Of a stretch of DNA of 64,000 nucleotides, positions 1-8,603 are shown piece after piece. Under the pieces are notes generated by a model. The model was not told where the DNA came from. It saw only the letters and a list, made by a program, of their open reading frames with translations, and ran no database searches. Position 1 is the first letter of the stretch, and every line of letters begins with the position of its first letter. The position numbers and the translations under genes are program-made. Source of the DNA: Shewanella marinintestina (GTDB taxonomy: Bacteria > Pseudomonadota > Gammaproteobacteria > Enterobacterales > Shewanellaceae); contig NZ_JAKILC010000020.1 in the NCBI RefSeq assembly GCF_023283845.1, positions 34,635 through 98,634 of the forward strand, given 5' to 3'.

Positions 1-485
1 ACATTGGCGCTATGCATCCAGCTTTGGTAGAAGCTTTCATCTTGGGTATAAACTAAGTGATGCATCATACCTAGAACTTGGCGCTCTAGAGGTGTGAATG
101 CTTTAGATGTCTCAATTTTGACCAAGTTCTGATTAAGGCCAACCATCATTTTTGATAGTGGTAACACAAAGTAAGGTAGCGCTGAAGTCATGTGACCAAT
201 AAAGCTAGGCGCCGAAGTATGCACTGAATGAGCAACGAGCGTCTTCATCATATTGTCGGCATAATCAGACACAAACTGCGGTGATGCAGGGATATGGTAT
301 TGCTGAAAATCTAATTCGACTTCTGAAAGTGGCTTTTCTACTGCAACAACGCTCTCTTGCAAAAAACCCATAAGGTTTTGCGAGATATTCTGTTCAATCA
401 CACTAAGGGTTGAGTCTGGAGCTTCTGGAACTGTAAAAATTCGCAGTAATGCCTCTTCAGAAGCGGTCGCTTGTCTTAGTGTCAT
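1..485 (-). CDS. panP: PLP-dependent aspartate 1-decarboxylase (PanP-like), N-terminal part only
   Basis: The reading frame starts at ATG 485 (a stop codon lies in frame just upstream) and runs off the left edge, so about 161 residues are visible. The protein begins MTLRQATASEEALLRIF. It has no PLP-lysine region yet, because the catalytic core lies outside the window. The N-terminus and the position next to glycerate kinase match the pyridoxal-dependent decarboxylase of Shewanella and Vibrio annotated as PanP, which makes beta-alanine from aspartate for pantothenate and CoA synthesis. That identification comes from memory of the family and gene order, not from visible catalytic residues. Older annotations call it glutamate decarboxylase-like. 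It lies downstream of glycerate kinase on the same strand, across a 226-base gap with no clear terminator. Confidence 0.72.
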   Translation of the reverse strand, partial: MTLRQATASEEALLRIFTVPEAPDSTLSVIEQNISQNLMGFLQESVVAVEKPLSEVELDFQQYHIPASPQFVSDYADNMMKTLVAHSVHTSAPSFIGHMTSALPYFVLPLSKMMVGLNQNLVKIETSKAFTPLERQVLGMMHHLVYTQDESFYQSWMHSAN

Positions 486-684
486 TGGGCTATCAATCTC
501 TACTTATCGCGCTGTTATTACAGCCTTTCAAAATGGGAGGCCACTTTACTTTATGCTGTTTAGTGCTTCAAGCATAAAAACCATAATGGCTAGTCTTACA
601 CCTATTGGTATTACATTAAATAGACTATCTCAGTTAGCGCAAGAGTAAAAGGGCTAGGGGCAATGCTGGCGATGAAAGAGAAGG

Positions 685-702
685 GGGCGCCACTATGCGC
701 CC
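685..702. other. Small GC-rich hairpin between glycerate kinase and panP
   Basis: Six-base arms GGGCGC and GCGCCC flank a six-base loop just past the glycerate kinase stop codon. There is no T-run after it in the direction of transcription, so it is at best a weak or factor-assisted terminator. The rest of 486-711 shows nothing recognisable. Confidence 0.35.
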
Positions 703-711
703 AAATAATGA

Positions 712-1866
712 TTATTTATTCGTAGCTAATGCATACAAGGCGGCGATATTTTTAGAAGTACAGTAAAGGTTATGCTTAGCACTGGCTAACACTTCGGCTA
801 ATGGTAATGCTCTTGGAGTAATAGAGAACAAAGCGTCAATACCATGTTGTAGTAAAATGTTAGCATCATCACTTACGCAACCTGCAATAGCGATAACCTT
901 AATATGTTGTGCTTTGGCAACTGCCGCCACACCCATTGGCGTCTTACCGTGTAAGGTTTGACTATCAAGACGTCCTTCACCTGTTATCACTAGATCGGCA
1001 CCTTTAACTGCTTTAGCTAAGTTAACTGTTTGCATTACAATATCTATGCCCGGTTTTAGTTCGGCGCCTAAGAAGGCCATTACGCCTAAGCCCATACCGC
1101 CTGCAGCACCCGCTCCAGGATAGCTTCGGTTATCGACAATGCCAGTTTGGGCGATAATATCTGCATAGTGGGCTAGGGCTGTGTCGAGTTGCTCAACCAT
1201 TTTTGGCGTCGCGCCTTTTTGTGGGCCAAAAATGGCGGACGCCCCTTTTTCTCCGCACAATGGATTGTTAACGTCACAAGCGACTTCAAAACTACACTTT
1301 GCAATAAGTGGATGAAGATCTGTTAAATCAATTGCTGCTAGTTGTGCTAATGCTGCACCACCACTTGTTATGGCTTTACCTGATGCATCAAGTAAATGAG
1401 CGCCGATAGCTTGTGCCATACCCGCGCCGCCATCGTTTGTTGCGCTGCCACCAAGGCCAATAATGATGTGTTCAATGCCGCGGTTTAAGGCATCTACAAT
1501 AAGTTCCCCTGTACCATAGCTTGTGGTGACAAGTGGATTGCGATCACTCAGGGCTGCTAAATGTAAGCCTGACGCCGCGGCCATTTCGATAACAGCAGTC
1601 TTTTTATTATTAGGATGGTTATTGCCTAAAATGCCGTAAAAGGCTTGAACCTTGTTTCCTAAAGGGCCAGTTACGTTGACTTTGATTATGCTACCTTGAG
1701 TGGCATCAACCATAGATTGCACGGTACCTTCACCACCATCTGCGACAGGCATTTTGACGTACTCGGCATTAGGTAGCACTGTGCGAAACCCTCGTTCTAT
1801 CTCATTTGCCACTTCCATTGCGGTTAAGCTTTCTTTAAATGAGTCTGGGGCTATCACAATTTTCAT
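712..1866 (-). CDS. garK: Glycerate kinase (GlxK/GarK family)
   Basis: A 384-residue cytoplasmic kinase that phosphorylates D-glycerate with ATP (2-phosphoglycerate in the bacterial GarK/GlxK class), feeding lower glycolysis. The N-terminus MKIVIAPDSFKESL, the DGGEGT motif at 43-48, the glycine-rich GLGGSATNDGG stretch near the middle and a GEGRLDSQT segment in the C-terminal third are typical of the family, and the length is normal (about 380). The frame stays open 17 codons further upstream. ATG 1866 is preferred because it gives the family N-terminus and is preceded by TAGGAAA. It sits 126 bases behind the GntP-type permease and is probably in its operon. The choice between symbols garK and glxK is conventional. 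Confidence 0.93.
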   Translation of the reverse strand: MKIVIAPDSFKESLTAMEVANEIERGFRTVLPNAEYVKMPVADGGEGTVQSMVDATQGSIIKVNVTGPLGNKVQAFYGILGNNHPNNKKTAVIEMAAASGLHLAALSDRNPLVTTSYGTGELIVDALNRGIEHIIIGLGGSATNDGGAGMAQAIGAHLLDASGKAITSGGAALAQLAAIDLTDLHPLIAKCSFEVACDVNNPLCGEKGASAIFGPQKGATPKMVEQLDTALAHYADIIAQTGIVDNRSYPGAGAAGGMGLGVMAFLGAELKPGIDIVMQTVNLAKAVKGADLVITGEGRLDSQTLHGKTPMGVAAVAKAQHIKVIAIAGCVSDDANILLQHGIDALFSITPRALPLAEVLASAKHNLYCTSKNIAALYALATNK

Positions 1867-1940
1867 GGGTTTTCCTATTGGTAGTCTGTCAGATTCAACG
1901 TTGAGGCAGACTAGCATTGAGGTATTTAAAGGAGTTGAAG

Positions 1941-1975
1941 CTTGGCGAGCTTAATATCGTTTAGCGCTCGCCAAG
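1941..1975. other. Intercistronic inverted repeat between permease and glycerate kinase
   Basis: Perfect 10-base arms CTTGGCGAGC (1941-1950) and GCTCGCCAAG (1966-1975) surround a 15-base loop. It lies in the transcribed gap between gntP and garK and lacks a following T-run. It looks like an mRNA-stabilising or processing hairpin rather than a terminator. Confidence 0.5.
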
Positions 1976-1992
1976 TTAGGTGCAGTGGTTAG

Positions 1993-3351
1993 TTATAGTA
2001 GGACTAAGCTTAGTAGGTATACCATCGCCATTGCGGTCACACCTTGGATCAGTGTCGCCATTGTTTGCGCCTTATAAGCTTGTTTAACACTCATACGGCT
2101 AAACTGAGTGACCACCCAAAAGAAGCTGTCATTTGCGTGAGAGACTGTCATTGCACCTGCACCAATCGCCATAACGGTCAGAACACGGCCCATATCGCTG
2201 GCAAGACCAATATCACCTAGCATAGGTGCGACTAATGCTGATGTTGCCACTAATGCAACAGTTGATGAGCCTTGAGCTGATTTAAGCGCTGCAGCCACCA
2301 CAAACGGCATAAAGATACCAATACCTAAAGCAGATAGTGACTCACCTAAGAAGGTACCAATATCAGTGGCTTTTAATACTGCACCAAATGCACCACCGGC
2401 ACCGGTGATAAGTAAGATTGGCGCAGCTACCACTAAGCCTTGGCTAATGCGGTCGCTAAACTCTTTAATTTTATCGTCACCTTTTAATAGTGATAATGAC
2501 AACAATAGACCAATCATTAAGGCGTTAACAGGCTGACCTAAGAAGGCTAAAAACTCAAATAACATGCCATCGCCAATAGGCGCTGATGGGAAGTTAGCGA
2601 TAGAGCCTAAACAGATAAGTAAAATCGGTACAAAAATAGGTGCAAATGCGCGAGTAGGGCTTGGAAGTTCGCCGTAAGCTTGCTTTAGATTATCAAAGTC
2701 TTCTTTTTGATTTAGTAATTCTTCAGCACCTTCACCATCTGGTTGCGTGTTAGCAAAACGGTTAGCCCATAAAGTACCGGCTAGCGCGGCTACGGCTGCG
2801 ACAAAAATACCTACAAAAATCACTAAACCAAGATTTGACTCAAGGCCTAAGTTACCCGCTGCTGCAATTGGACCGGGTGTTGGTGGTACAAAGGTGTGAG
2901 TGGCGTAAAGACCTGTTGCTAGAGCGACGCTCATTGATACACTCGAGACCTTCATTCGGTTGGCCATCGATTGTTTTAGTGAGTTTAAGATTACAAAGCC
3001 AGAGTCACAAAATACAGGGATAGAAACGATATAACCAATGATTGACATGGTTAATGTTGGGAAGCGTTTGCCTAGTACTTTAATGACGACATCGGCCATG
3101 GTAATGGCTGCGCCGCTTTTTTCCAGAATCGTACCTATGATGGTACCTAATACGATAACTAAACCAATGTAGCCTAAAATCCCCCCAAAACCTGAAGTTA
3201 TCGTTTTAGCGATATCGGCACTTGGTAAACCGTAGGCAAAAGCGGCTAAGAACGACGCTAAGATCAAGGTCAAAAATGGATGGAGTTTAAATTTAGCAGT
3301 AGCAATAACGATAAACGCGATCACTGCCAGCAAGATCAGTACTAAGCTCAT
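1993..3351 (-). CDS. GntP-family permease, probable glycerate (or gluconate-type) transporter
   Basis: A 452-residue, strongly hydrophobic inner-membrane protein with the pattern of about 12-14 membrane segments of the GntP (gluconate:H+ symporter) family. The region GATMTVSHANDSFFWVV near the C-terminus, with a conserved Asn-Asp pair, is a family hallmark, and so is PVFCDSGFVILNS. The start at ATG 3351 is preceded by AGGGA at 7 bases. Family members carry gluconate, fructuronate, idonate or D-serine. The operon partners (glycerate kinase downstream, CdaR-type regulator upstream) point to glycerate as the substrate. That is inference from context, as no substrate residue can be read from the sequence. 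Confidence 0.88.
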   Translation of the reverse strand: MSLVLILLAVIAFIVIATAKFKLHPFLTLILASFLAAFAYGLPSADIAKTITSGFGGILGYIGLVIVLGTIIGTILEKSGAAITMADVVIKVLGKRFPTLTMSIIGYIVSIPVFCDSGFVILNSLKQSMANRMKVSSVSMSVALATGLYATHTFVPPTPGPIAAAGNLGLESNLGLVIFVGIFVAAVAALAGTLWANRFANTQPDGEGAEELLNQKEDFDNLKQAYGELPSPTRAFAPIFVPILLICLGSIANFPSAPIGDGMLFEFLAFLGQPVNALMIGLLLSLSLLKGDDKIKEFSDRISQGLVVAAPILLITGAGGAFGAVLKATDIGTFLGESLSALGIGIFMPFVVAAALKSAQGSSTVALVATSALVAPMLGDIGLASDMGRVLTVMAIGAGAMTVSHANDSFFWVVTQFSRMSVKQAYKAQTMATLIQGVTAMAMVYLLSLVLL

Positions 3352-3770
3352 AGGGTATCCCTGTATGGGTATTTTTTATTTATATGTAAGGTTTTGTTGT
3401 TTAAGCCAAATTGGGAGCACTGTATGAAAGGTGCTGACCAAGGTATTTCAGGCCAAAATATTATGCGGTGATGAAATGAAAATTTCTTTGGCTGTAGTCA
3501 CTAATTTTAAATGTTAAAAGTCATATTTTTTGTGCGTGCGCACAAAAAGTGTTTTGAAAACAAATATCAATCGTTTGAGTTTTCGGTGGCATTATCCGTA
3601 TCTTTGCATTATAAAATGTACAACTTATTTAACGAACAGCATTTTTAACGGTAATAACAGCCTTTAGCTATTAACGGTATTTTATTTGCGAAGATGGCGG
3701 TTAAATCAGACACCTTTGTTATTCATAACTTTAGGTTGTTAGCACTGGTTTTATTCATTAAATCGAATTA
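3352..3770. other. Regulatory gap between cdaR and the permease operon
   Basis: These 419 bases separate two genes on the same strand and hold no credible reading frame. The only clear element is the palindrome at 3527-3548, listed separately. A shorter AT-rich palindromic patch (TGTTTTGAAAACA) follows at about 3550-3563. The remaining sequence is AT-rich and would hold the permease promoter, but I cannot place -35 and -10 boxes with confidence. Confidence 0.5.
3527..3548. promoter_or_regulatory. Perfect palindrome, candidate CdaR (SdaR) operator
   Basis: The arms TTTTTGTGCG (3527-3536) and CGCACAAAAA (3539-3548) are perfect inverted repeats around a two-base centre. The site lies about 176 bases upstream of the permease start and on the far side from cdaR's own start, so it is placed to control the permease/kinase operon. 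No T-run follows beyond the arm itself, which argues against a terminator. CdaR is the obvious candidate ligand because its gene is adjacent. That assignment is inference. Confidence 0.6.
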
Positions 3771-4925
3771 TTAGCTGCTTTCGCTTAACACCACTTGACC
3801 AATATAAAGTTGCAAAAGCCCATCGAGTTGATTGATATTGGTACCCGTGATCCTCTGGATTTTTTCGAGCCGGTAGCGCAATGTATTTCGATGAATAAAA
3901 AGTACATTGGCACATTGCTGTAAGTCACCAAAGTGCTGCAGATAGGCCGTTAAGGTTTTAATTAGTTGGCCACTTTTATCTGCAATGAGTAAAGCTTGGT
4001 AAGGGGAGAGTAGTTCCTTACCGCGCCAGTTATCCTTTAGACCAGATAGCAATACAGACAATGAATAATCTTCGTACAGGTATTTACTTTGCTTAGGTTG
4101 CATTTGTTGACCAATAACTAGGGTTTCTAGAGCGGTTTGGTATGAACGGTTAAGATCTTCAGCTGCAGGGAAATAATGACCAAGTGATATTTTTAGGCGG
4201 CTAACAAGTGTTTTGGGCAGCCGAGCAAGTAATTGGTCTATACGTTCGCTTTCTAGAACGGGGTCCCAGGTTTTACCATCAAGAAAGGCGGGCTTTAAAA
4301 TTACGAGTTCGGTCATTGAAGTCATCGCGACCAAATTACCTCTTGAAGGGTTCTCTAATAGGTGGAGAACTTGTTTTAACATTGAATTTGCAGCAACCTC
4401 TTCTTCATCGGCTTGGACTTTTATAAGAGCGACAACCCTAGGTGCATCAAGATCGATACTCAGCTGAGAGGCCCAGTTCCGCTGATGGGAGGTAAATGGT
4501 CCCTCCGTTTTGATCAATTCAATGATCAATTCCTCTTTTTGTCGATAGTGCCACTGGGCTTGTTCTATAGTGTTAGCTTGCTCTACGATAATTTCGGCTG
4601 TCATTTTGAGTAGTTCACCATAACTGCGTAACTTTTCAGGTTCACCTGTAATGCCGATGACGCCAATGATATCGCCTTTATAGTGCAATGGCAGGTTGAT
4701 CCCAGGTTTCACGCCTTGGAGGGTACCTGTACTTTGTGCGCTAATCTCAACCGTGCGCTGCTGGCTGATGGCAAGCAATGCGCCTTCATGGATGGCGCCA
4801 ATACGATGAGATTCACCAGAGCCTAAAATGACGCCATGATTGTTCATCACATTAATATTGTGACCAATAATTTTCATCGTACGTTTAACGATTTGTCTCG
4901 CTAGGGCGCCATCTAAAAAGTACAC
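3771..4925 (-). CDS. cdaR: CdaR-family (sugar diacid/glycerate) transcriptional regulator
   Basis: A regulator of about 384 residues, the same length as E. coli CdaR (SdaR). The N-terminal diacid-recognition domain holds NINVMNNHGVILGSGE and RIGAIHEGALLA. The middle resembles a GGDEF-like PucR region. The C-terminus carries the helix-turn-helix of the PucR/CdaR class, with the characteristic FIHRNTLRYRLEKI. CdaR activates glycerate, galactarate and glucarate genes in enterics. Here only the glycerate kinase and permease are adjacent, so glycerate is the likely inducer. Two GTG codons, 4937 and 4925, could start it. 4925 is chosen because GAGA lies about 8 bases upstream, while 4937 has no ribosome-binding site. 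The start is uncertain. Confidence 0.9.
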   Translation of the reverse strand: MYFLDGALARQIVKRTMKIIGHNINVMNNHGVILGSGESHRIGAIHEGALLAISQQRTVEISAQSTGTLQGVKPGINLPLHYKGDIIGVIGITGEPEKLRSYGELLKMTAEIIVEQANTIEQAQWHYRQKEELIIELIKTEGPFTSHQRNWASQLSIDLDAPRVVALIKVQADEEEVAANSMLKQVLHLLENPSRGNLVAMTSMTELVILKPAFLDGKTWDPVLESERIDQLLARLPKTLVSRLKISLGHYFPAAEDLNRSYQTALETLVIGQQMQPKQSKYLYEDYSLSVLLSGLKDNWRGKELLSPYQALLIADKSGQLIKTLTAYLQHFGDLQQCANVLFIHRNTLRYRLEKIQRITGTNINQLDGLLQLYIGQVVLSESS

Positions 4926-5040
4926 GTGGGTTCTCACTAAAAGGAAGTTAATTAAAGTGCTATTACAGTGCCTTAAACGAAGCTAATGTGGCAGTCATTT
5001 TTTAGGTTATTGTGAGCTTACAAGTATTTGCTGGTGTCGA

Positions 5041-5646
5041 TTAGTTCTGAATTATTAATTGTGCGACTCGCTGTTGTAATTGAGGAATAATTGACGTTTC
5101 AAAATCAGGATGCCGCTTTAACCAAATGTTATTTCTAGGGCTTGGGTGTGGCATTACCAGCGTTTTTGGCCAGCGTGTTTGCCAGTTTGATACTGATTGG
5201 CTAACGCTAATTTTTTGTTTTAGATGCCATTCAATTGCATACTTTCCTACAAGTAAAGTGAGCTCAATATGCTCAAGCTGGGCTAAAACATCATTGCGCC
5301 ACTTTACTGCGCACTCTGGGCGGGGAGGTTTATCACCGCTCTTTTTATCTGCAGAGGAATAACTGCCAGGAAAACAAAACCCCATAGGCACAATGGCAAA
5401 CAAATTAGGGTCGTAAAATTGCTCTTTAGTCACGCCTAACCAAGCTCTAAGCCGCTCGCCACTCGCATCGTCAAAAGGCCTGCCTTTGTGGTGAGTCTTT
5501 TGCCCTGGCGCTTGTCCAGCAATAAGGATCTTGGCGTTCTTACCTAGCTGAACAATAGGGTTTGCTCCTAGTGGCAAACTATCGGCGCAAATTTGGCATT
5601 GCTCAATATCAGTTTGTAGTGGAATAAGTTGTTGTTCGCTAGGCAT
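5041..5646 (-). CDS. Uracil-DNA glycosylase family protein
   Basis: A 201-residue soluble protein of the uracil-DNA glycosylase superfamily. It has the family's glycosylase-like motif GQAPG at 44-48, the stretch GRPFDDASGERLRAWLG, and the C-terminal motif HPSPRN with His and Ser near residue 166. Cys17-x2-Cys20 together with two further cysteines about 20 residues apart (FCFPG and PEC) could hold an iron-sulphur cluster as in family 4/5 enzymes, but the spacing is not diagnostic. The start ATG has GAGG at 6 bases. It would act in base-excision repair. Its exact substrate cannot be read here, because this subfamily is poorly characterised. Confidence 0.8.
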   Translation of the reverse strand: MPSEQQLIPLQTDIEQCQICADSLPLGANPIVQLGKNAKILIAGQAPGQKTHHKGRPFDDASGERLRAWLGVTKEQFYDPNLFAIVPMGFCFPGSYSSADKKSGDKPPRPECAVKWRNDVLAQLEHIELTLLVGKYAIEWHLKQKISVSQSVSNWQTRWPKTLVMPHPSPRNNIWLKRHPDFETSIIPQLQQRVAQLIIQN

Positions 5647-5674
5647 CAGTAACCTCAGAGTTAACGCTAAATCG

Positions 5675-6250
5675 CTAGCTTAATTGGATGATCTTGTACG
5701 CCCAATATCCTAAGTAACTATAGGCTATAGCTAATGTCGCCAGTGATATGAACTTTACTTTTATGTCGGCTTGACTAACCAGTGCAACATGGGCGCAAGC
5801 GATAGCAAATACTGCAATAGGGGTAATATAGTACGCGCACAATAGCAGTAGAATCGCCGCAAAAGCGATAATGAGTGCGCTATTTTTAGTTGGCGCTTTA
5901 TTAGCTGACAAGTTAAGTTGTAACGGTAATAAACTCAGACCTACGCTAACGATTATCACCCCAATATTCATCGAGATTGCGCCCGCTGTATCGAAATAAA
6001 TTAGCGCGACAAATAGGGCTATCACAGCCGGAATGATAGCGATAAGAGTATGCATTTTAGCAAAATTACGTCTGTGGTATTTACCTGTGAAATAGAACAG
6101 GCCATTTAGTAATAAATTAAACAAGCTAAAGCCGCCTAAAGTAATGGCAAGCATCAATACGTTAGTGGTGTCGTTGGCCATTGCAAATGCTGGCAAAGGA
6201 GCGAACATTGCAGTGACAATAGTCGCTTTAAGAGTGGTTGAATGAGTCAT
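5675..6250 (-). CDS. Unknown multi-pass membrane protein with signal-like N-terminus
   Basis: I do not recognise a family for this 191-residue protein. The N-terminus has a signal-peptide-like segment ending near PAFAMA, followed by about five hydrophobic stretches (around residues 28-52, 65-85, 92-110, 124-155 and 165-187) separated by short charged loops such as GKYHRRNF. It lies 28 bases upstream of the glycosylase-family gene on the same strand and could be co-transcribed with it. The terminator at 6447-6473 and a 240-base gap separate it from mtrB, so it is probably not part of the mtr operon. No strong ribosome-binding site precedes the ATG. Confidence 0.7.
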   Translation of the reverse strand: MTHSTTLKATIVTAMFAPLPAFAMANDTTNVLMLAITLGGFSLFNLLLNGLFYFTGKYHRRNFAKMHTLIAIIPAVIALFVALIYFDTAGAISMNIGVIIVSVGLSLLPLQLNLSANKAPTKNSALIIAFAAILLLLCAYYITPIAVFAIACAHVALVSQADIKVKFISLATLAIAYSYLGYWAYKIIQLS

Positions 6251-6446
6251 GAAAGTACTTTAGATGAAGTTAATAATATTAAGATCCCTTAAAGCCGCAA
6301 TAAGTTCAAGGACATCGCTGATTTTAGTGTTATTTTTTGCAAACTTTTATCTTCAGGGTGATCTGCTTCACTTTATTGGCTGTTCGATATTCGTATTAAT
6401 GGATGGCTGTTATTACTTTGATTTGAGCTCATAAGTTTGAGGCAAT

Positions 6447-6473
6447 AAAAAACCCGCATTGAGCGGGTTTTTT
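6447..6473. terminator. Rho-independent terminator after mtrB (bidirectional)
   Basis: The stem CCCGC/GCGGG with a five-base loop is flanked by six A on the left and six T on the right. It lies 19 bases past the mtrB stop codon and ends the mtrCAB transcript. Confidence 0.88.
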
Positions 6474-6491
6474 GATTGTTACAACTATTTA

Positions 6492-8591
6492 CTACAAACG
6501 GTAACTCATGCTTAGCATGATTAGGTGTGCATTGTAGTCGTGGCTATTACTGCCAAAACTTAACACATTCCAAATTCCATCTGGAGCGATGTTGTTGGCT
6601 GCATCGTTATCTTTGTAGTTTTCCATCTTATAGTCTAAACGAAGATCCATTTTCTCTGTCGCTTTGTATAAGGCGTAAACATTAACGTTGTGGACTTTGG
6701 CGTAGTAATCACCGTAGTCACCAGTAATACCTTGGGTGACTTGAGTGTTACTGTTTGAATCTGAGTAAGTGTAATCAACACCTAAACGCAGTTTCTGTTC
6801 CATTAAGTTGTTGTAGCTAAAACCTGCACCAAGTACATCGACTTGATCTTCAACTACACCAAACCAGTTTGGTGTACCAAAGTTGCTACTACCCGCTTGC
6901 TCTGAATCAATGTTTTGACGGTTATAAAATGCCGTTACAGTGATGTCGTCATTGATTAAGTAACTTACACTGGCGTCATAACTCATATCTTTTGATTCAG
7001 TTAAGCCAATTTGCGTTTCGTTATAATCATCAAGCGCGTAGCGAGCACCAAAATCTAACGTCAAGCTATCGATTGGGCTGTGAGTGACACGAGCTTCAAT
7101 TTGAGTACGATTTCTATCTGCAAGATTGTACTTGCGAAGCAGATCATTTTGCTCACTTGAGGTCCATTCAGACGCTTGGTAAGTCGAACCATCACGTTGG
7201 CCGTAACTACCTTTTATCCACATGTTCCAGTTGGCAAAAGCGCTAAGTTGGTATTTCGCCCAAAGCGTGCTTTCTTCAGTCGTTTCACGGTCTTGGTAGC
7301 TGCGTTCATCCTTACGATAATCATAACCACCTTCAAGCTTATGACCACGAGCCAGACGGTAGTCTGCACCTAGTTTTGCTTTGTGAGTCGTGATGTCGTA
7401 TGGAGTGTTATACGCTGCTTGGCCTGTTGTTGAGTCGATTGAAATCTGCGTCCACTCTTCAACATTAGTCTTGTTATCACGGTCGCTATAATCATAGCTT
7501 GCGTTTAAACGTAATTGACGATTAATACGCGAAACAACCTTAAGGGTTGCACCTTGAGTATCAACACGACCATCTAGCGACTCTGTAGGCAATTGGTAGC
7601 CATAACCAGAGGTAGTGAAGTCTTGATCTTGCGTCATCTGACCAAAGTACACACGACCATTCATGATAGTGCGACCTGCCACGTATTGACCTAGAACAGA
7701 AACCGTATGGGCTTCGTTATCTGGATCTAATGACATATAACCAGTGGTTTGTGCTCCAAAAGTTGGGCTAAATGCATTATCAAATGACAGCTCGCTGTAG
7801 GCGTTTTTGAATATAGAACCGTTATAGTTCACCGCCGTATACCAGTTGTTACCAGCAAAGCGCACGCCAGCTTCAATAGTATCAGTCGTATAATCAACTG
7901 GCTCAGCAATCATCATTGATTGATTGTAAAAGCTACCTGAAGCTTGCTTTAAACCTGTTTTGTCTTCACGTTGGTAATTAACGTAAGTGCTCCACAGTGT
8001 TTCAGCTTGGTATTCAAAACCTAATCCTGCGCGTTCACGTTTAAGTGAAAGTTCAAGTGGATTAAGGCTTGAATATAAGTTTGTCATGTCTTGCGTGCTG
8101 CCGCCATGAACCCAATCACCTGGTAAGGTGAGGTCATCGCCACCAACTCCCTGATAAGGACTCATTGCCTTATCAGTTTTATAGGTAGCGATTTGACGAT
8201 AGTTAAGGTTTAGATTGTATTGACCTTGCTTACCAACATTAATGTCAGCTCGGCCGTTTTCCATACCTAGATTGTCAGCTTCAATTGTTGCTTGATAGCC
8301 GTTGTCACCTATGTACTTAACATCAGCGTCAACTTTACCAGCAAAACCGTCTTCGGTGGCAAAAGCATTCGCTGAGCGGATGTCGTCACTGTCGCTATAA
8401 CCTGCGCCAATACCTACAGTGCCCGAAACGCCTTTTTCAACTTTACAGTTTTTACAAACCCACTTCTCGAATTTTACTTTTTCAGTATTCGCATTTTGAA
8501 TACCGTAACCGTCAGCAGCGATAGCTGCGCCAGATAGCATTCCGGCATTCGTTAACAAAGCGAGCGTGACCAAATTTAGTTTGAATTTCAT
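6492..8591 (-). CDS. mtrB: Outer-membrane beta-barrel porin MtrB
   Basis: A 699-residue outer-membrane protein that sheathes MtrA and lets it pass electrons through the outer membrane to MtrC. After a signal peptide (cleavage near AIAADGYG) comes the conserved Cys46-x2-Cys49 pair (WVCKNC) characteristic of Shewanella MtrB. The rest alternates short beta strands with Asp/Asn/Tyr-rich turns, as expected of a roughly 26-28-strand barrel. The C-terminus ends in the MSYRL aromatic-containing motif recognised by the Bam machinery. AAGGAG stands 9 bases before the ATG. The gene follows mtrA after 12 bases, so the two are translated from one mRNA. MtrE at 21943-24054 is its paralogue. Confidence 0.97.
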   Translation of the reverse strand: MKFKLNLVTLALLTNAGMLSGAAIAADGYGIQNANTEKVKFEKWVCKNCKVEKGVSGTVGIGAGYSDSDDIRSANAFATEDGFAGKVDADVKYIGDNGYQATIEADNLGMENGRADINVGKQGQYNLNLNYRQIATYKTDKAMSPYQGVGGDDLTLPGDWVHGGSTQDMTNLYSSLNPLELSLKRERAGLGFEYQAETLWSTYVNYQREDKTGLKQASGSFYNQSMMIAEPVDYTTDTIEAGVRFAGNNWYTAVNYNGSIFKNAYSELSFDNAFSPTFGAQTTGYMSLDPDNEAHTVSVLGQYVAGRTIMNGRVYFGQMTQDQDFTTSGYGYQLPTESLDGRVDTQGATLKVVSRINRQLRLNASYDYSDRDNKTNVEEWTQISIDSTTGQAAYNTPYDITTHKAKLGADYRLARGHKLEGGYDYRKDERSYQDRETTEESTLWAKYQLSAFANWNMWIKGSYGQRDGSTYQASEWTSSEQNDLLRKYNLADRNRTQIEARVTHSPIDSLTLDFGARYALDDYNETQIGLTESKDMSYDASVSYLINDDITVTAFYNRQNIDSEQAGSSNFGTPNWFGVVEDQVDVLGAGFSYNNLMEQKLRLGVDYTYSDSNSNTQVTQGITGDYGDYYAKVHNVNVYALYKATEKMDLRLDYKMENYKDNDAANNIAPDGIWNVLSFGSNSHDYNAHLIMLSMSYRL

Positions 8592-8603
8592 CTTCTCGTC
8601 TCC

